A DNA stretch of 64,000 bases from contig WPIO01000102.1 of assembly GCA_009760855.2 (NCBI GenBank), positions 622,001 to 686,000 on the forward strand, read 5' to 3'. Below the pieces are notes generated by a model. That model was not told the DNA's origin and did not search any database. It saw nothing but the letters and a program-made list of their open reading frames with translations. Below are positions 47,730 through 58,388 of the stretch, piece after piece. Origin of the DNA: Cristatella mucedo. Taxonomy: Eukaryota; Bryozoa; Phylactolaemata; Cristatellidae. Positions within the stretch are counted from its first letter, which is position 1; each line of letters begins with the position of its first letter. The position numbers were made by a program, and so were the translations under genes.

Positions 47730-48162
47730 AAAACACAGAAATAAAAAGTATATTTGCCCTATATGGCATATTTTACTTCATTTAATGCACAAATAATGAT
47801 TCATATTAAAGCATACTGGGCACCAAATTTGTACTGGGAAATATAGTTAACTGCCATACGCTATCACAAATTTGCTGAAATTTTTTAACAAAAATTCTTG
47901 TGCATCATGTAAATTTAGTCTGCATATAATTTAATTTATCGCTCTTTGCAATTAACACATCACTATCTAGCTATATTTGCAAAATAAAAATCTCTAGTTG
48001 CGTTATGGCCGACTTAATTAGGGCGAAAAAAGAAAATGCAGTCTATCTTGTACTATACGGTTTTTTAGCAACATCTATCGCAGAAATTATCATAAAAATA
48101 CAAATCTAAGATTGTATTATTCGACCAACCTAGTCAGGCACTTAACAAAACCAGCCCAACCA
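47730..48162. other. Intergenic region after rnd
   Basis: Mostly AT-rich. A 34-codon ORF at 48005 (MADLIRAKKENAVYLVLYGF and on) could encode a small membrane peptide, but it has no clear ribosome binding site. No terminator hairpin is obvious between the converging genes. Confidence 0.3.
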
Positions 48163-48843
48163 TCACAATGTTTTGCGGCCGCCAGATTGTGTGATAATTT
48201 TTGTAACTTCTGCAACCAATTCATCTGTTGTGTAAGTTGGAATGAAGCCTTTTTCTGATATAAAATCACGCTGCAAATGCTCACAATAAGGAATATAATG
48301 AGTTGCAATTTTGTGTTTATAGGTTAAATAATCGTTATAGCCATCACCAATCATAATGATATTTTTATAATCATTTGGACTTGTGATAACCTTTTTCAAT
48401 CCAATGTGTTTTTCTATCTGAAAACCATTATCTAACATAGATAAAAACTTGCCAGAAATATCGTATTGCAGCTCTACGCAATATTTACGCAAACCCATTT
48501 TTTGTGCAGTGGGTGCAATTATTTCTCCAATGCCGCCAGAGGCAATCGCCACCATGCAATCCATTTGCTTAAATTTCTCAATAAGAATAAATTTATCCTC
48601 ATTTACATGATTATTTAAAATTGTTTTACCATAATCGCATGCTTCCTCATAAGAAAGTTTAATAGAGTTGATTTTATAACCAACACAGGCCTCAAAACTT
48701 ATTTTTCCTGCCATAGCAAGCTCCGTCATTTCCAAACATTTAAGCTGCTCTTGGGGGGTGAGTCTGGTAAAAAAGTAATTTAACGATTCTATACCAGAAA
48801 GAGTACAGTCAAAATCTAGCAATATGAGGTTTTTTTGTGCCAT
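48163..48843 (-). CDS. HAD-family phosphatase, SerB-like
   Basis: 226 residues. Motif I LLDFDCTLSG supplies the nucleophile Asp, motif II IASGGIGE the Ser, and motif III MIGDGYNDYL the metal Asp, with a Lys in KKVI before it. A helical cap lies between (FFTRLTPQEQLKCLEMTELA). This is the HAD-IB layout of phosphoserine phosphatase and relatives. No other serine pathway gene is nearby, so the substrate is uncertain. Confidence 0.8.
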   Translation of the reverse strand: MAQKNLILLDFDCTLSGIESLNYFFTRLTPQEQLKCLEMTELAMAGKISFEACVGYKINSIKLSYEEACDYGKTILNNHVNEDKFILIEKFKQMDCMVAIASGGIGEIIAPTAQKMGLRKYCVELQYDISGKFLSMLDNGFQIEKHIGLKKVITSPNDYKNIIMIGDGYNDYLTYKHKIATHYIPYCEHLQRDFISEKGFIPTYTTDELVAEVTKIITQSGGRKTL

Positions 48844-49670
48844 AAATCTTGCAAAATAATATTTGTTTTACATTGAGCATCATTTAAACGATATGTCTTT
48901 GTTGTCAAGCTTTTGTTTACTTGGCATTTATTTGTTTTAATTATTGATCAATTCATTTTGCCACTTGGAAAGAAAGAGAGATAGTACTTTTTACCATAAA
49001 TACTAAACAATAAATCTTGATTTCGCCCAGTAAAATATATCATTTTAAACAATATTCACAAATGATATTATATTTAATGAAATTTGAAAACCTTATGAGT
49101 GGCAATATACTTATTTAATATATAATACCAGACATTTGCAATTTTATGCATTAAATCCACATAAGAAATAAAATTCACACATAAAAGATGAGTTTGTTAA
49201 ATTTTCAAATGAAATTCAAATACAAAAACTTGCAGAAACTGGCTTGTAAAAAACCACCATGGCGTACATTATAACACAATTTGACTGCATTGCAAACACC
49301 ACTTGAAATTGCAATCATACCGATCAATCTTGCAACAAGTAATTTCCATTAGCACAAATGATATTGTTGCGGGCAGTAGATTCTTGTTCGATAATATATC
49401 TTTTGCCTTAATACAAAAGTGATTTCAAGAGTCCAGTTAATAGATCTGCCGAAGTTACATAAAAAAAGTTTGTTTTATTTTGCATCATATTCGTGAAGTT
49501 ATGAATAGCTAGAATGGCCTGCCTGCGCTAACGAGACTTGTTTTGGCGAAACGAAAAAAATAAAAAAATGCCACAAATGCTTCTAAACAAACATATCAGA
49601 GTTTCTGATATTAAAACTCTGATGTTGTTTTTGTTGCTTAGCGCAGTCAAACTTATTGCTAATAGTATTG
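48844..49670. other. Intergenic region with a hairpin near its right end
   Basis: No supported gene. AT-rich, apart from a short GC-richer phrase near 49515. The hairpin at 49595-49623 may end transcription of the 950-codon gene. Confidence 0.4.
49595..49623. terminator. Hairpin downstream of the 950-codon gene
   Basis: ATCAGAGTTT (49595-49604) pairs with AAACTCTGAT (49614-49623) around 9 bases. A T-rich stretch (gttgtttttgttg) follows on the plus side; on the minus side the run is weaker. It lies about 50 bases after the stop codon. Confidence 0.5.
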
Positions 49671-52523
49671 TTAATAACGCACAGCACCTCTCTGTTGGCT
49701 TTTTGTATCATGCGATATGCCTTGTGATAACATGCGTAATTCCGCGAGTGCAGCTTCTATTTTGTTTTTCATTACATCTTTATTTACGTTAAGCAATCCT
49801 TCTTCAAAAATCCGAATAGAATCTTTCGTCTTTTCTACTGCCTGATCAAGTAATCTAAATTCTTTGTGCCCGGAGGTGATTTCATAAGAGGAATTATCAC
49901 ATTGCAATAAAGATAATTCTGCTATGCTGATATTTTTTCTGTTTACTAAAGCAAGATATGGTACTTGATCCTGCGATTGATGTGTGATGCCTAATTGACC
50001 TATATCATGTGGATCTCTGGTTAAAGATTCCACTGCAAGCTTTCCAACGCCAGTTTCTGAATTATAGGTAGTAACGTCTTCTTTCCTCTTCAATCCATGA
50101 CACAAAGTAAATGCTTGATATATTTCCACTAACCGGCTTCCATAGTTTACGACCCATTGTTTACTTGATTGATCTTTAAACTTAACAGTTGTCAACAAAT
50201 TTAATACACATGCCATTGCTCCAGCCAATCTGGTTATCCTGTCTGGTCTAGTAAGACTTAACTGCACCAACAATTGCCCTGCTTCTTGTGGACTTATATC
50301 ATTTCTTTCCACGAGCAAGACGATATATTGCAATGCTGGCCGCAGTTCACGTATATTTTGAGATGCTTGGGATTGGGTTGATAGTACTCTATGAACCCAT
50401 ATTGACAACAGTTCATGACCCATCTTTTCTTGATCTGCTGGAGATAGTTTGTCTGCGACGTAATAAGGTTGGGTTGTTTGCATTTGTTTTTGCTGCTGTA
50501 CTGCATAGTGGCTAAATGAACTTTGGCCGCCACTCCACACATCACCTGAAGCAGAGGCGGTCAGCGCGCCTTGGCCACTGTGGGCCGATTGGCTTGGCCT
50601 AGCCACCGCTAATGATTGGCCAGATGAACTTTGGCCACCAGGTTCGATCGTCATCGACTCATGGGTTGGTGGTGTATAGGGTGGCGGTGGTGGTGCACTG
50701 CGAGCAGCAGCCTGAGATTCCGCATAAGATGGCAGCCCTAGCAGCTCGCCACTGTGGGCCGATTGGCTTGGCCTAGCCACCGCTAATGATTGGCTAAATG
50801 AACTTTGGCCGCCACTCCACACATCACCGGAAGCAGAAGCGGTCAGCGCGCCTTGGCCACTGTGGGCCGATTGGCTTGGCCTAGCCACCCTACTTGATGA
50901 TTGCCCTACAGGCCGCAACTCCGCTGCAAATGAATGTGGAGAATTTTGCATTGGTTGCCAACTATACGGCACTCCCCCCACCAAGGAGGCTGTTGAGCCA
51001 TATTGCGAAGCAACTTCCTCTCCGTGCATTTGCCGCACTCTTGCCGGACCACCCGCCATTGCCCGACCTTCCACATTAAAAGATGCGATACGAAGCCAAT
51101 TTGCCGGATCAAGATCAATGCCCTGCTCCATCAAGAATCGTCGCCATCTATCGATGCAAAGCTTATGTCCTTGCTCAAATTGCTGCCAACTCAAATTTTT
51201 GTCAAGCTGGAGGATACCATGGGAAAGAATACTGCCATCTAGTCTTGGTGGGTTAGATACAATGGTATGCCCGTATAAAAATTGCACTCGATGATAATCT
51301 GCTACATTATCAGCATAGGAAGGCCTTCTTCTTGTTTCGATACCCAAAGCATTTCCCCTGGGTGATAATTTTTCCCTTATCGAAAGGGTTACTTGAAGGG
51401 GCTTTGTCAGGTTGAATATTATCGCCTGATCGTTTGATTCTAGAAAATATCTTGGATTGTTTTCAACATATACTACTATATCTGGGATTGTTTTGACTGC
51501 AGATATTAAAGCCTCATGTGCCGGAAGGGAAGTTTCTATATCCGTGCTATCCATATCAATGGCAATGCTTCTATTGTTTAGCATACTTAGCAATATTGCC
51601 ACAGAGACTAATCGAATGTGTGCCAATTTAGCCGTTAATTTATCACTGTCCTGTGTATCAATAATTAATTTTTTTAATATTGCGGTAAAATGCCATAGAT
51701 CCAGTATTCCATCTCCATTGGTAAACATAACATCGCACGCCTCTTCCATCATCTGTTTCATTGCTGGCGTATAAGGCAACAATCCTTTACTGCCCAGATA
51801 GCCTCTCATCGTTTCCCTTGGCCATGGCACACCACCTCCACCAAAACCCATAAGCCTCCTGTCCCAATCTAGTGTTGATGGGTTAAGCTGCCTGTATCTT
51901 TCATTCAAAACAGATTGGTTGCTCATTAATAATGTATTGATTTTTTTTGCCCATTCGCCGTTTGTCGATTGACCATTTTTTGTTGTGTAATTGGCTATTA
52001 ATTGCCCTACATAGAATTTCCCTTCATTGTGCGGTATAGGCGTATATAAATTATGACCTCTGAACTTTGTTACTATTTTCTGCCACAGAGTATGTGTGTG
52101 TTCTGCATCCTTTTTCTCCATATTGCAGGCAAAAACCATAGTTTGCAGCGCCGCTTGCATGGCCATTGCACAAAGCACGCTTCTTTCGTCAAAGCTATCT
52201 GCTAGGCAAATCTTTCCTGCCAAATCAGATATTGCAGACTGTTCTATATTGCACAATTCAAGTTCTTTTCTCCGCCTCACCTCATCAGAATCACTGCTAT
52301 GGGGGCCTTCCAATTGCAATAATAGCTTTTGCCTTCGAAGAAATGCTTCTATTTTTTTGAATGCATCCTCTATATATTGTCTTTCTTGGCCTTTAAAACA
52401 TGATGTTATTTCTTTGGGTAAGTTAGCTAAACAAAATTTAACAAAAGCAGAACAATCACACGCACCATTTGCGATAGAAGTAAGATTATATCTTTCCGCG
52501 TCTACTATTTGCGGAGTTTGCAT
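49671..52523 (-). CDS. Large repeat-containing protein with a PPxY motif (candidate effector)
   Basis: 950 residues, family unknown, no signal peptide. The first 490 residues look globular and helical. About 510-690 is low complexity with repeated blocks: ARPSQSAHSG occurs three times and GALTASASGDVWSGGQSS twice, from a 282-bp in-frame duplication (50510-50606 and 50792-50888). Between them lies ARSAPPPPPYTPPTHE (near 610), which contains PPPY, a WW-domain ligand in eukaryotes. The last 260 residues are helical. A host-directed role is inferred from the motif and the neighbouring CaaX genes. Confidence 0.6.
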   Translation of the reverse strand: MQTPQIVDAERYNLTSIANGACDCSAFVKFCLANLPKEITSCFKGQERQYIEDAFKKIEAFLRRQKLLLQLEGPHSSDSDEVRRRKELELCNIEQSAISDLAGKICLADSFDERSVLCAMAMQAALQTMVFACNMEKKDAEHTHTLWQKIVTKFRGHNLYTPIPHNEGKFYVGQLIANYTTKNGQSTNGEWAKKINTLLMSNQSVLNERYRQLNPSTLDWDRRLMGFGGGGVPWPRETMRGYLGSKGLLPYTPAMKQMMEEACDVMFTNGDGILDLWHFTAILKKLIIDTQDSDKLTAKLAHIRLVSVAILLSMLNNRSIAIDMDSTDIETSLPAHEALISAVKTIPDIVVYVENNPRYFLESNDQAIIFNLTKPLQVTLSIREKLSPRGNALGIETRRRPSYADNVADYHRVQFLYGHTIVSNPPRLDGSILSHGILQLDKNLSWQQFEQGHKLCIDRWRRFLMEQGIDLDPANWLRIASFNVEGRAMAGGPARVRQMHGEEVASQYGSTASLVGGVPYSWQPMQNSPHSFAAELRPVGQSSSRVARPSQSAHSGQGALTASASGDVWSGGQSSFSQSLAVARPSQSAHSGELLGLPSYAESQAAARSAPPPPPYTPPTHESMTIEPGGQSSSGQSLAVARPSQSAHSGQGALTASASGDVWSGGQSSFSHYAVQQQKQMQTTQPYYVADKLSPADQEKMGHELLSIWVHRVLSTQSQASQNIRELRPALQYIVLLVERNDISPQEAGQLLVQLSLTRPDRITRLAGAMACVLNLLTTVKFKDQSSKQWVVNYGSRLVEIYQAFTLCHGLKRKEDVTTYNSETGVGKLAVESLTRDPHDIGQLGITHQSQDQVPYLALVNRKNISIAELSLLQCDNSSYEITSGHKEFRLLDQAVEKTKDSIRIFEEGLLNVNKDVMKNKIEAALAELRMLSQGISHDTKSQQRGAVRY
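50510..50888. repeat. In-frame 282-bp-spaced direct repeat
   Basis: About 97 bases at 50510-50606 recur at 50792-50888 with very few changes. A shorter part (gccactgtgggccgattggc and on) occurs a third time around 50745. Spacing 282 is a multiple of three, so the protein repeats too. Confidence 0.9.
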
Positions 52524-53660
52524 ATATTTATTAATAAAATAACATAATTCAATTTTTTAGACATCGCTTTTTTTTGTCAAGTTAATTTAATTTTGTTTAG
52601 ACCATATACAGAAAAAAGAACCAGCATGCTCTGGCAATTAATAAAAAACCTTTACTGTATTGGTGTTTTATGGTAAAATCTTAACTTTTCTTTTAAAGTA
52701 TTATTTGGTATGTAAATTGGATAATTATAAATTTTTCCATCTTTTGCATCTTTGTAGCATGCATTTCGCTCTGTAATAAATAAGCGTCATATTGTATTTT
52801 TTTCATATTCTTTGGTTTTTTATATTCTATTAACATTTCTTGCAATAATTCAACCAGCAGCCGATCGTCTTGCGTTGGCTCTAATATTGATAAATGCTGG
52901 CTTGCTATGGTTTTGCCATCAAACATAATTCATTGTGTTAATATTTGTTATTGCTGACGGCAAAAGAAATACGTTTATTACGCTGTAAAAAAGCAGCCAA
53001 AAATAAAACAGTTTTTATAAAATCGATTTCTTGCAAATATTCAACCCCCAACCAACAGCTCTAAAATACACGCCTGCTTAATATCAGTTTTCTTGATAAT
53101 ATAGTTTGCACAAAAAAGCAGTAGCTTTGCAAAATAGCGATCTTAACGGCGTTATAATTCATTGTCGTTATATTTTACACGTCTGGTGAAAACAATATTT
53201 GCCGACAAAAAAGACCAACGGCCGTAAATATCCAATTATATTGGAATTGACCATTGATTTAACTCTATTCTACACTATCGCCAACTTGGTGGTTATTTTT
53301 TTCACATCAAACATTAGATTCTATGTCATTTTCAAATTTAAGTTTATTGTAATTGGGCCGTTTTTAACGCTAATTAATTTTGGCAACCAATGTTCGCTCT
53401 GTACATTCACAACTTTGGTGGTTTTTACCTTATTGGCCTTAAGATTAACCATCCCCAAAACAACAATTTTTCTTTATTAACATCACGATAATTAGACATA
53501 AATTTGATTATCCAAAAAATTGCCTTTTTGCATATTGTTAGCCATTAAATCAATTCAAAAAACATTTGATTTGAAATTGTGTTTATAGCAAAAAATCAAC
53601 TTTAATTTCATTAAATAAACATATATTGGCATTTTTATCCGGAAAAAGGCAAAAAACAAA
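52524..53660. other. Intergenic region, one weak small ORF
   Basis: A minus-strand ORF of 77 codons at 52693-52926 (MFDGKTIASQHLSILEPTQD and on) has a charged helical composition and could be a small gene, but I cannot confirm it. The plus-strand ORF at 53199 is hydrophobic and biased and probably noncoding. The remainder is AT-rich without signals. Confidence 0.35.
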
Positions 53661-54281
53661 CTAGGAAAAAAGCACCTGACCAGTTTCTACATCATAAATT
53701 CCTGCAAATATCTTAATGGCGCCTTCCCTTTCTAGCTGTAATATAATTTCGCTTTTACGCCTAATTTCCTGCGTTACATTTATAACATTATTATAGGTAA
53801 CTTTTTCTACAAAAGCTTGATTTTTACCATGTCTTTCTGTGGTAATGGTTTTTTCCTGATTAATTGCTGGCTGTATTTTATCTAGTAATTGACTAAGATG
53901 TCCCAATTTTACATTATCGCAAGCACCAACTATAGCACCACATTTGCTATGCCCCAATACAACAATTATTTTTGTACCAATTACCTTTGTTGCAAACTCC
54001 ATACTGCCCACAATATCATCATTTAAAATATTGCCAGCCACTCTAATGCTAAAAATATCTCCAAGCCCTTGATCAAAAATTAATTCAGCAGAAGTGCGGC
54101 TATCCATACAGCTTAAAATTGTTGCAAAGGGATTTTGCCCATCTCTGGTTTCATTTACCTGTTGTAGTAAATTTCTATTTGTTTTTAAGTTGTTAACAAA
54201 TCTGCTATTGCCCTCTTTCAGCAAATCCAATGCCAAATCTGGAGTCAGATCTTCGCGTTTAAGGTTTTTATGTATATACAT
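53661..54281 (-). CDS. Beta-class carbonic anhydrase
   Basis: About 206 residues. Zinc ligands are Cys in LSCMDSRTSAE and His-x-x-Cys in VLGHSKCGAI; the Asp-Arg dyad is in the same CMDSR. RVAGNILNDD is another conserved block. It interconverts carbon dioxide and bicarbonate. ATG 54281 is preferred; a TTG at 54296 would overlap the bestrophin gene. It is directly downstream of that gene on the same strand, so substrate channelling of bicarbonate is plausible. Confidence 0.92.
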   Translation of the reverse strand: MYIHKNLKREDLTPDLALDLLKEGNSRFVNNLKTNRNLLQQVNETRDGQNPFATILSCMDSRTSAELIFDQGLGDIFSIRVAGNILNDDIVGSMEFATKVIGTKIIVVLGHSKCGAIVGACDNVKLGHLSQLLDKIQPAINQEKTITTERHGKNQAFVEKVTYNNVINVTQEIRRKSEIILQLEREGAIKIFAGIYDVETGQVLFS

Positions 54282-54292
54282 ATTATTAGAAA

Positions 54293-55189
54293 TCAAAGTG
54301 AGTAAAATAAATTATTTTCTTCGGTTTTACCAGCTATATTTTTATTCAAAATCTCATAAATATTTCTTTCAATATTTCTTGAAATTGTTAAAATATTTAC
54401 ATCCGTTGGTCTGTTTTCAAATGGATCTTGCATTTGCGTTGCGGTGTTTTCTAGTAGAAAAAATATTACAGATATTACCAAAAGCAGCGGCATTTCATAA
54501 TGAATCTGTACATCTTTTAGCGACAAAGAAAGAGTTATAATAAACACATAAACCGAAGCGTGCAAAATAAATCTATAAGTTCTAGGAAAGACTGTGTTTT
54601 TTATCCTTTCACACATTCCCATAACTGTGGAAAAATTAACAAAAGTTGAATTTATTTGAATATGAGAAAGCATTTCAAGCTCGTTTTGATCTCTTAATTT
54701 TTTAATATGATTCGCGTTTAGAGAGAGAATGGCCAAAGGAATGTGTTGTTTATTTTTAACAGACTCCATCTCTCCATCACTTAGGTATTTTTCCAGCAGC
54801 CAGTCTTCTATGGGCTGTTTTCTAAGAAACTTAACCATTGTTAACAACCAACCGATGTGTCTTTTGGCAATAACATCTATCGCGACATTATTTTCGCTCT
54901 TGCAAAAAGATTTCAACTGTATCATCAAAGTGCGACTTTCATTCACTATCGTACCCCAAATTTTTCTCGCCTCCCACCACCTGTCATAAGATTGATTAAC
55001 TTTAAACGATAGTAAAACTGATATTGCAGTTCCTAAAAATGCCGGAATTGCAATTGGTATATTTGGTATATATTCATGAAAATAGTGCGTAATGCAATTA
55101 ACGATAAAAGATGTTGAGATAACAACAAAAATCTCAATTTTAATTTTGCTTACAAGATATCTGAGAGGCATTCTTTTGTTTAGCAGCAT
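54293..55189 (-). CDS. Bestrophin-family anion channel (UPF0187)
   Basis: 298 residues. The N-terminal membrane region (IFVVISTSFIVNCITHYF), PIAIPAFLGTAISVLLSFKVNQSYDRWWEARKIWG is the family signature, with the neck helix before NQSYDRWWEAR. Two more hydrophobic helices occur around 205-245 (FILHASVYVFIITLSL and LLLVISVIFFLLE), then a cytosolic end with DPFENRPTDV. Bestrophins pass chloride or bicarbonate. It forms a two-gene unit with carbonic anhydrase. Confidence 0.9.
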   Translation of the reverse strand: MLLNKRMPLRYLVSKIKIEIFVVISTSFIVNCITHYFHEYIPNIPIAIPAFLGTAISVLLSFKVNQSYDRWWEARKIWGTIVNESRTLMIQLKSFCKSENNVAIDVIAKRHIGWLLTMVKFLRKQPIEDWLLEKYLSDGEMESVKNKQHIPLAILSLNANHIKKLRDQNELEMLSHIQINSTFVNFSTVMGMCERIKNTVFPRTYRFILHASVYVFIITLSLSLKDVQIHYEMPLLLVISVIFFLLENTATQMQDPFENRPTDVNILTISRNIERNIYEILNKNIAGKTEENNLFYSL

Positions 55190-55991
55190 AAAAGCTATAA
55201 AATAATAATGCGATAAATCCTATAGTAAATTGCAGCATGCAAAGCCCAATAAAAACTCTGCCCGCCAATTGATGATTGCACTATTGGAATGAATAATTTA
55301 TTTGCAAGTATTAAAACATTATGCGGCAAAATTTATGATTTTTTGGACTACCGAAGAGAATAATGCATACAACCAAAAAACAATTATTTTTTGGCATTAT
55401 TGTTTAATTATTGATAAAAATGCCTCGCATAGAGCGATTTTGCTAAGCGTTAAGAAGAAGTGTTCAGATAAACTTTACAGCATAAAATGAGCGAATAAAT
55501 ATCATGAACAGAAAACTGAACAACAGATCCGCCGGTGTGCTGCTTTGCTAAGCTAATTTCTTTACAGAAAAATTATTTATTAAATCCAGTAAGCACACAA
55601 TGCCAAGTAAAATTCTTAGCCCATATTTAGTAAATATCACATAAGTAGCAGATTTGAATCATTCTAACAACATCAACGCAATAACTCAAGCAACAAAAAC
55701 ACACCAGCGGAAGAGTTAATTTTACAGCAAAGCAAAACATTGCAATATTCAGATATACCCCTCACGCAATGCAATCAAAAATTTATATTATGTGATTGAA
55801 AAATCACAATATTAATAAGTACAAATTTAGTGCAAATTTTATCCTATAGGCACAGCAAGAGCTAAAATATTGCAGTCAAACCGCTCTCCGTGTGCAAAAA
55901 AAGGCAAAAACTTAAATTTCTATTAACATTATTGCTAAAGAAATTTAGAGCCATCGCTTAAATGCTATTTATCATCAATAAATCACGCAAT
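55190..55991. other. Intergenic region between maeB and the bestrophin operon
   Basis: Eight hundred AT-rich bases without a supported gene. Short plus-strand ORFs have no ribosome binding site. No repeat or RNA structure stood out. Confidence 0.4.
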
Positions 55992-58376
55992 CTAATGGTG
56001 TCTTGTTGTTGCCTGATCCAGCCCATCCTTAACATTCAAGCCATCCACATCTACGTCAGAATACTCTTCTTCGTATGCAGACTCTTCTTCCTGCACCGCT
56101 AGGATGGCACCAGCCATTAGAGCCAAGTTAACAACCTCATCTGCCGAGGCATTTACACTTGCAAACTGAACCACTTTTTGCAACCCAAACATCAGCGGGC
56201 CAATTACAGTGCAATCGCTAATTCCTTTGGCAAAGCTAGTCATAATCTGTGCTGCCTGTGCATTAACCACAACCAGTATGTTTGCATCTTCTTTTAGATC
56301 GCTAAAGCTGAAATTATTTCTTAAAATATTTGCATTTAATGCAGTAGCCGGAGTCATTACTCCATCAACTTCAAATGGAACCTCATATCCATCTTTCAGT
56401 AAATCTATCGCACCTTTGGCGATCTTGTCGTCTTCGCTTTCGGGAGAGTGAAAATCCATTCCGCCAACAAAAGCAACTCTGGGATCCAGACCCAATTGCT
56501 GCACAAAATTTGCCAATTTTACAGTATAGTAAGCCAGCGATTCTTCTGTTGATGATGATGTATTTAGTGCCGTCATGGTGTTCAGTATAAATATCTTGCG
56601 ATTTTTATGCACAACCACAGATACGCCCATCGTTGCCATTTCCTCTTCTTCTACATCAATAACTCTGGAAATTTTTTCCATTGCCTCATCATGACTCCTA
56701 GTGAGACCTGTTATCATTATGTTACCAACCTCGTTTTCTAGCAAAACACTTGCAAAAATATTTCTGTCGGTTTTTACTAAACGCTCACAATCTCTCAATG
56801 TTAAACCCTTTCTTTTGTTTTTATCGTAAAGTAATTGAGTGTAAAATGGTATTTTTTCCAAACTATTGGATGCATTAATAATCTCAATTCCCTCGGGCAG
56901 AGAAATACCGCTTAAAGCAACAGTTTCGTGAATTTTCTTTTCAACACCAACCAAAATCGCACCACCTCTTTCACTTTCTACCCAATTAATTGCCGCCATG
57001 ATGGATTGCAACTCTTCACCTTCTGCAAAAATAGCGACTAATTGACGATCTCCAGTTGCCTGAATGGCCATTTCTGTAACGGAATTGGAATTTGTCAGCT
57101 TGCCTCGCAGAGATTCCTCATACTCATTCCAATTGGATATTTCAATTCTTGCAACACCTGTTTCAACAGCAGCACGGGCAACCGCAGAAGAAACCTTCAC
57201 TATCAACCTAGGATCAAAAGGCGTTGGAATGATGTATTCCTTTCCAAAATCAAGATTTCTTCCCGGATAAGCAGATTTTACCTCCTCTGGCACTGGCTCT
57301 TTTGCTAGCGATGCTATTGCCAAGGCGGCTGCAATTTTCATTTTATCATTTATCGTTCTGGCTCTTACATCTAACGCACCACGGAAAATATAAGGAAAGC
57401 CCATAACATTATTAACCTGATTTGGGTAATCACTTCTTCCGGTTGCAACAATGGCATCTGGACGCACTTTGGCCACCTCTTCTGGCGTGATTTCTGGATT
57501 TGGATTTGCCATGGCAAAAATTATAGGATTTGGCGCCATGTTTCTAAGCATTTCACCAGTAACAGCTCCCTCAACAGAAAGTCCAACAAACATATCGGCT
57601 CCATTAAGAGCTTCCCCAAGAGTTCTTAGGTTGGTTTTTGCAGCATGTTTTGCCTTCCATTTATTCATACCTTTATCCCTTCCTTCATAAATAACACCAT
57701 GCTGATCGCAAAGAACAATATTCTCATCTCTAACGCCGTATTGTTTTAATAAATCCATACAAGATAGTCCGGCAGCTCCCGCTCCACTAGAAACTATCTT
57801 CATTTCAGAAAGATTTCTTCCCGTTATTTCTGCGGCATTTATTGCTGCGGCCAATGTTATAATGGCAGTTCCATGTTGGTCATCATGAAAAACAGGAATA
57901 TCTAACAGTTTTCTTAGCTCTATTTCTATATCAAAACATTCTGGAGCCCCTATATCTTCCAAATTTATTCCACCCCAAGTATCGCCAATATTTTTTACCG
58001 TAGTAATAAATTCTTGCACATCTGTGGTTTTAACCAATATGTCCACAGAATCTATATCGGCGAATCTTTTAAATAATGCACTTTTGCCTTCCATTACAGG
58101 CTTGGATGCCAAATGACCCAAATTACCAAAACCCAATACCGCCGTTCCGTTAGAAATAACTGCAACAAAATTGCCCTTAGAAGTATACTCGTATATTTTT
58201 TCAGGATCTTCATGAATCTCCAAGCATGGAAATCCAACCCCTGGTGAGTAGGCCAAAGCAAGATCTTTCGCAGTATTTAAAGGCTTTATGAGAGCAGTTT
58301 CTACTTTTCCTCTTTTGGCCTTGCGATGAAAATCCAGCGATTCTTTTTTATCAACTTTAGAAAAATTTATACTCAT
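55992..58376 (-). CDS. maeB: NADP-dependent malic enzyme with phosphotransacetylase-like domain
   Basis: About 794 residues from ATG 58376. The malic enzyme half (about 15-430) has ALAYSPGVGFPCLEI, the FHDDQHGTA metal site and the SSGAGAAGLSC nucleotide fold. The second half (about 440-770) is phosphotransacetylase-like (SRGGAILVGVEKKI, ANAQAAQI), which regulates the MaeB subgroup. The acidic tail (about 25 residues, EEESAYEEEYSDVDVDG) is an extra. It makes pyruvate and NADPH from malate, useful in an intracellular organism feeding on host C4 acids. Confidence 0.93.
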   Translation of the reverse strand: MSINFSKVDKKESLDFHRKAKRGKVETALIKPLNTAKDLALAYSPGVGFPCLEIHEDPEKIYEYTSKGNFVAVISNGTAVLGFGNLGHLASKPVMEGKSALFKRFADIDSVDILVKTTDVQEFITTVKNIGDTWGGINLEDIGAPECFDIEIELRKLLDIPVFHDDQHGTAIITLAAAINAAEITGRNLSEMKIVSSGAGAAGLSCMDLLKQYGVRDENIVLCDQHGVIYEGRDKGMNKWKAKHAAKTNLRTLGEALNGADMFVGLSVEGAVTGEMLRNMAPNPIIFAMANPNPEITPEEVAKVRPDAIVATGRSDYPNQVNNVMGFPYIFRGALDVRARTINDKMKIAAALAIASLAKEPVPEEVKSAYPGRNLDFGKEYIIPTPFDPRLIVKVSSAVARAAVETGVARIEISNWNEYEESLRGKLTNSNSVTEMAIQATGDRQLVAIFAEGEELQSIMAAINWVESERGGAILVGVEKKIHETVALSGISLPEGIEIINASNSLEKIPFYTQLLYDKNKRKGLTLRDCERLVKTDRNIFASVLLENEVGNIMITGLTRSHDEAMEKISRVIDVEEEEMATMGVSVVVHKNRKIFILNTMTALNTSSSTEESLAYYTVKLANFVQQLGLDPRVAFVGGMDFHSPESEDDKIAKGAIDLLKDGYEVPFEVDGVMTPATALNANILRNNFSFSDLKEDANILVVVNAQAAQIMTSFAKGISDCTVIGPLMFGLQKVVQFASVNASADEVVNLALMAGAILAVQEEESAYEEEYSDVDVDGLNVKDGLDQATTRHH

Positions 58377-58388
58377 GATATCAAACAA

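Noticed and set aside
53199-53480. 93-codon plus-strand hydrophobic ORF
   Set aside because: Phe/Ile/Leu-rich composition follows from T-rich DNA; no ribosome binding site or conserved pattern seen.
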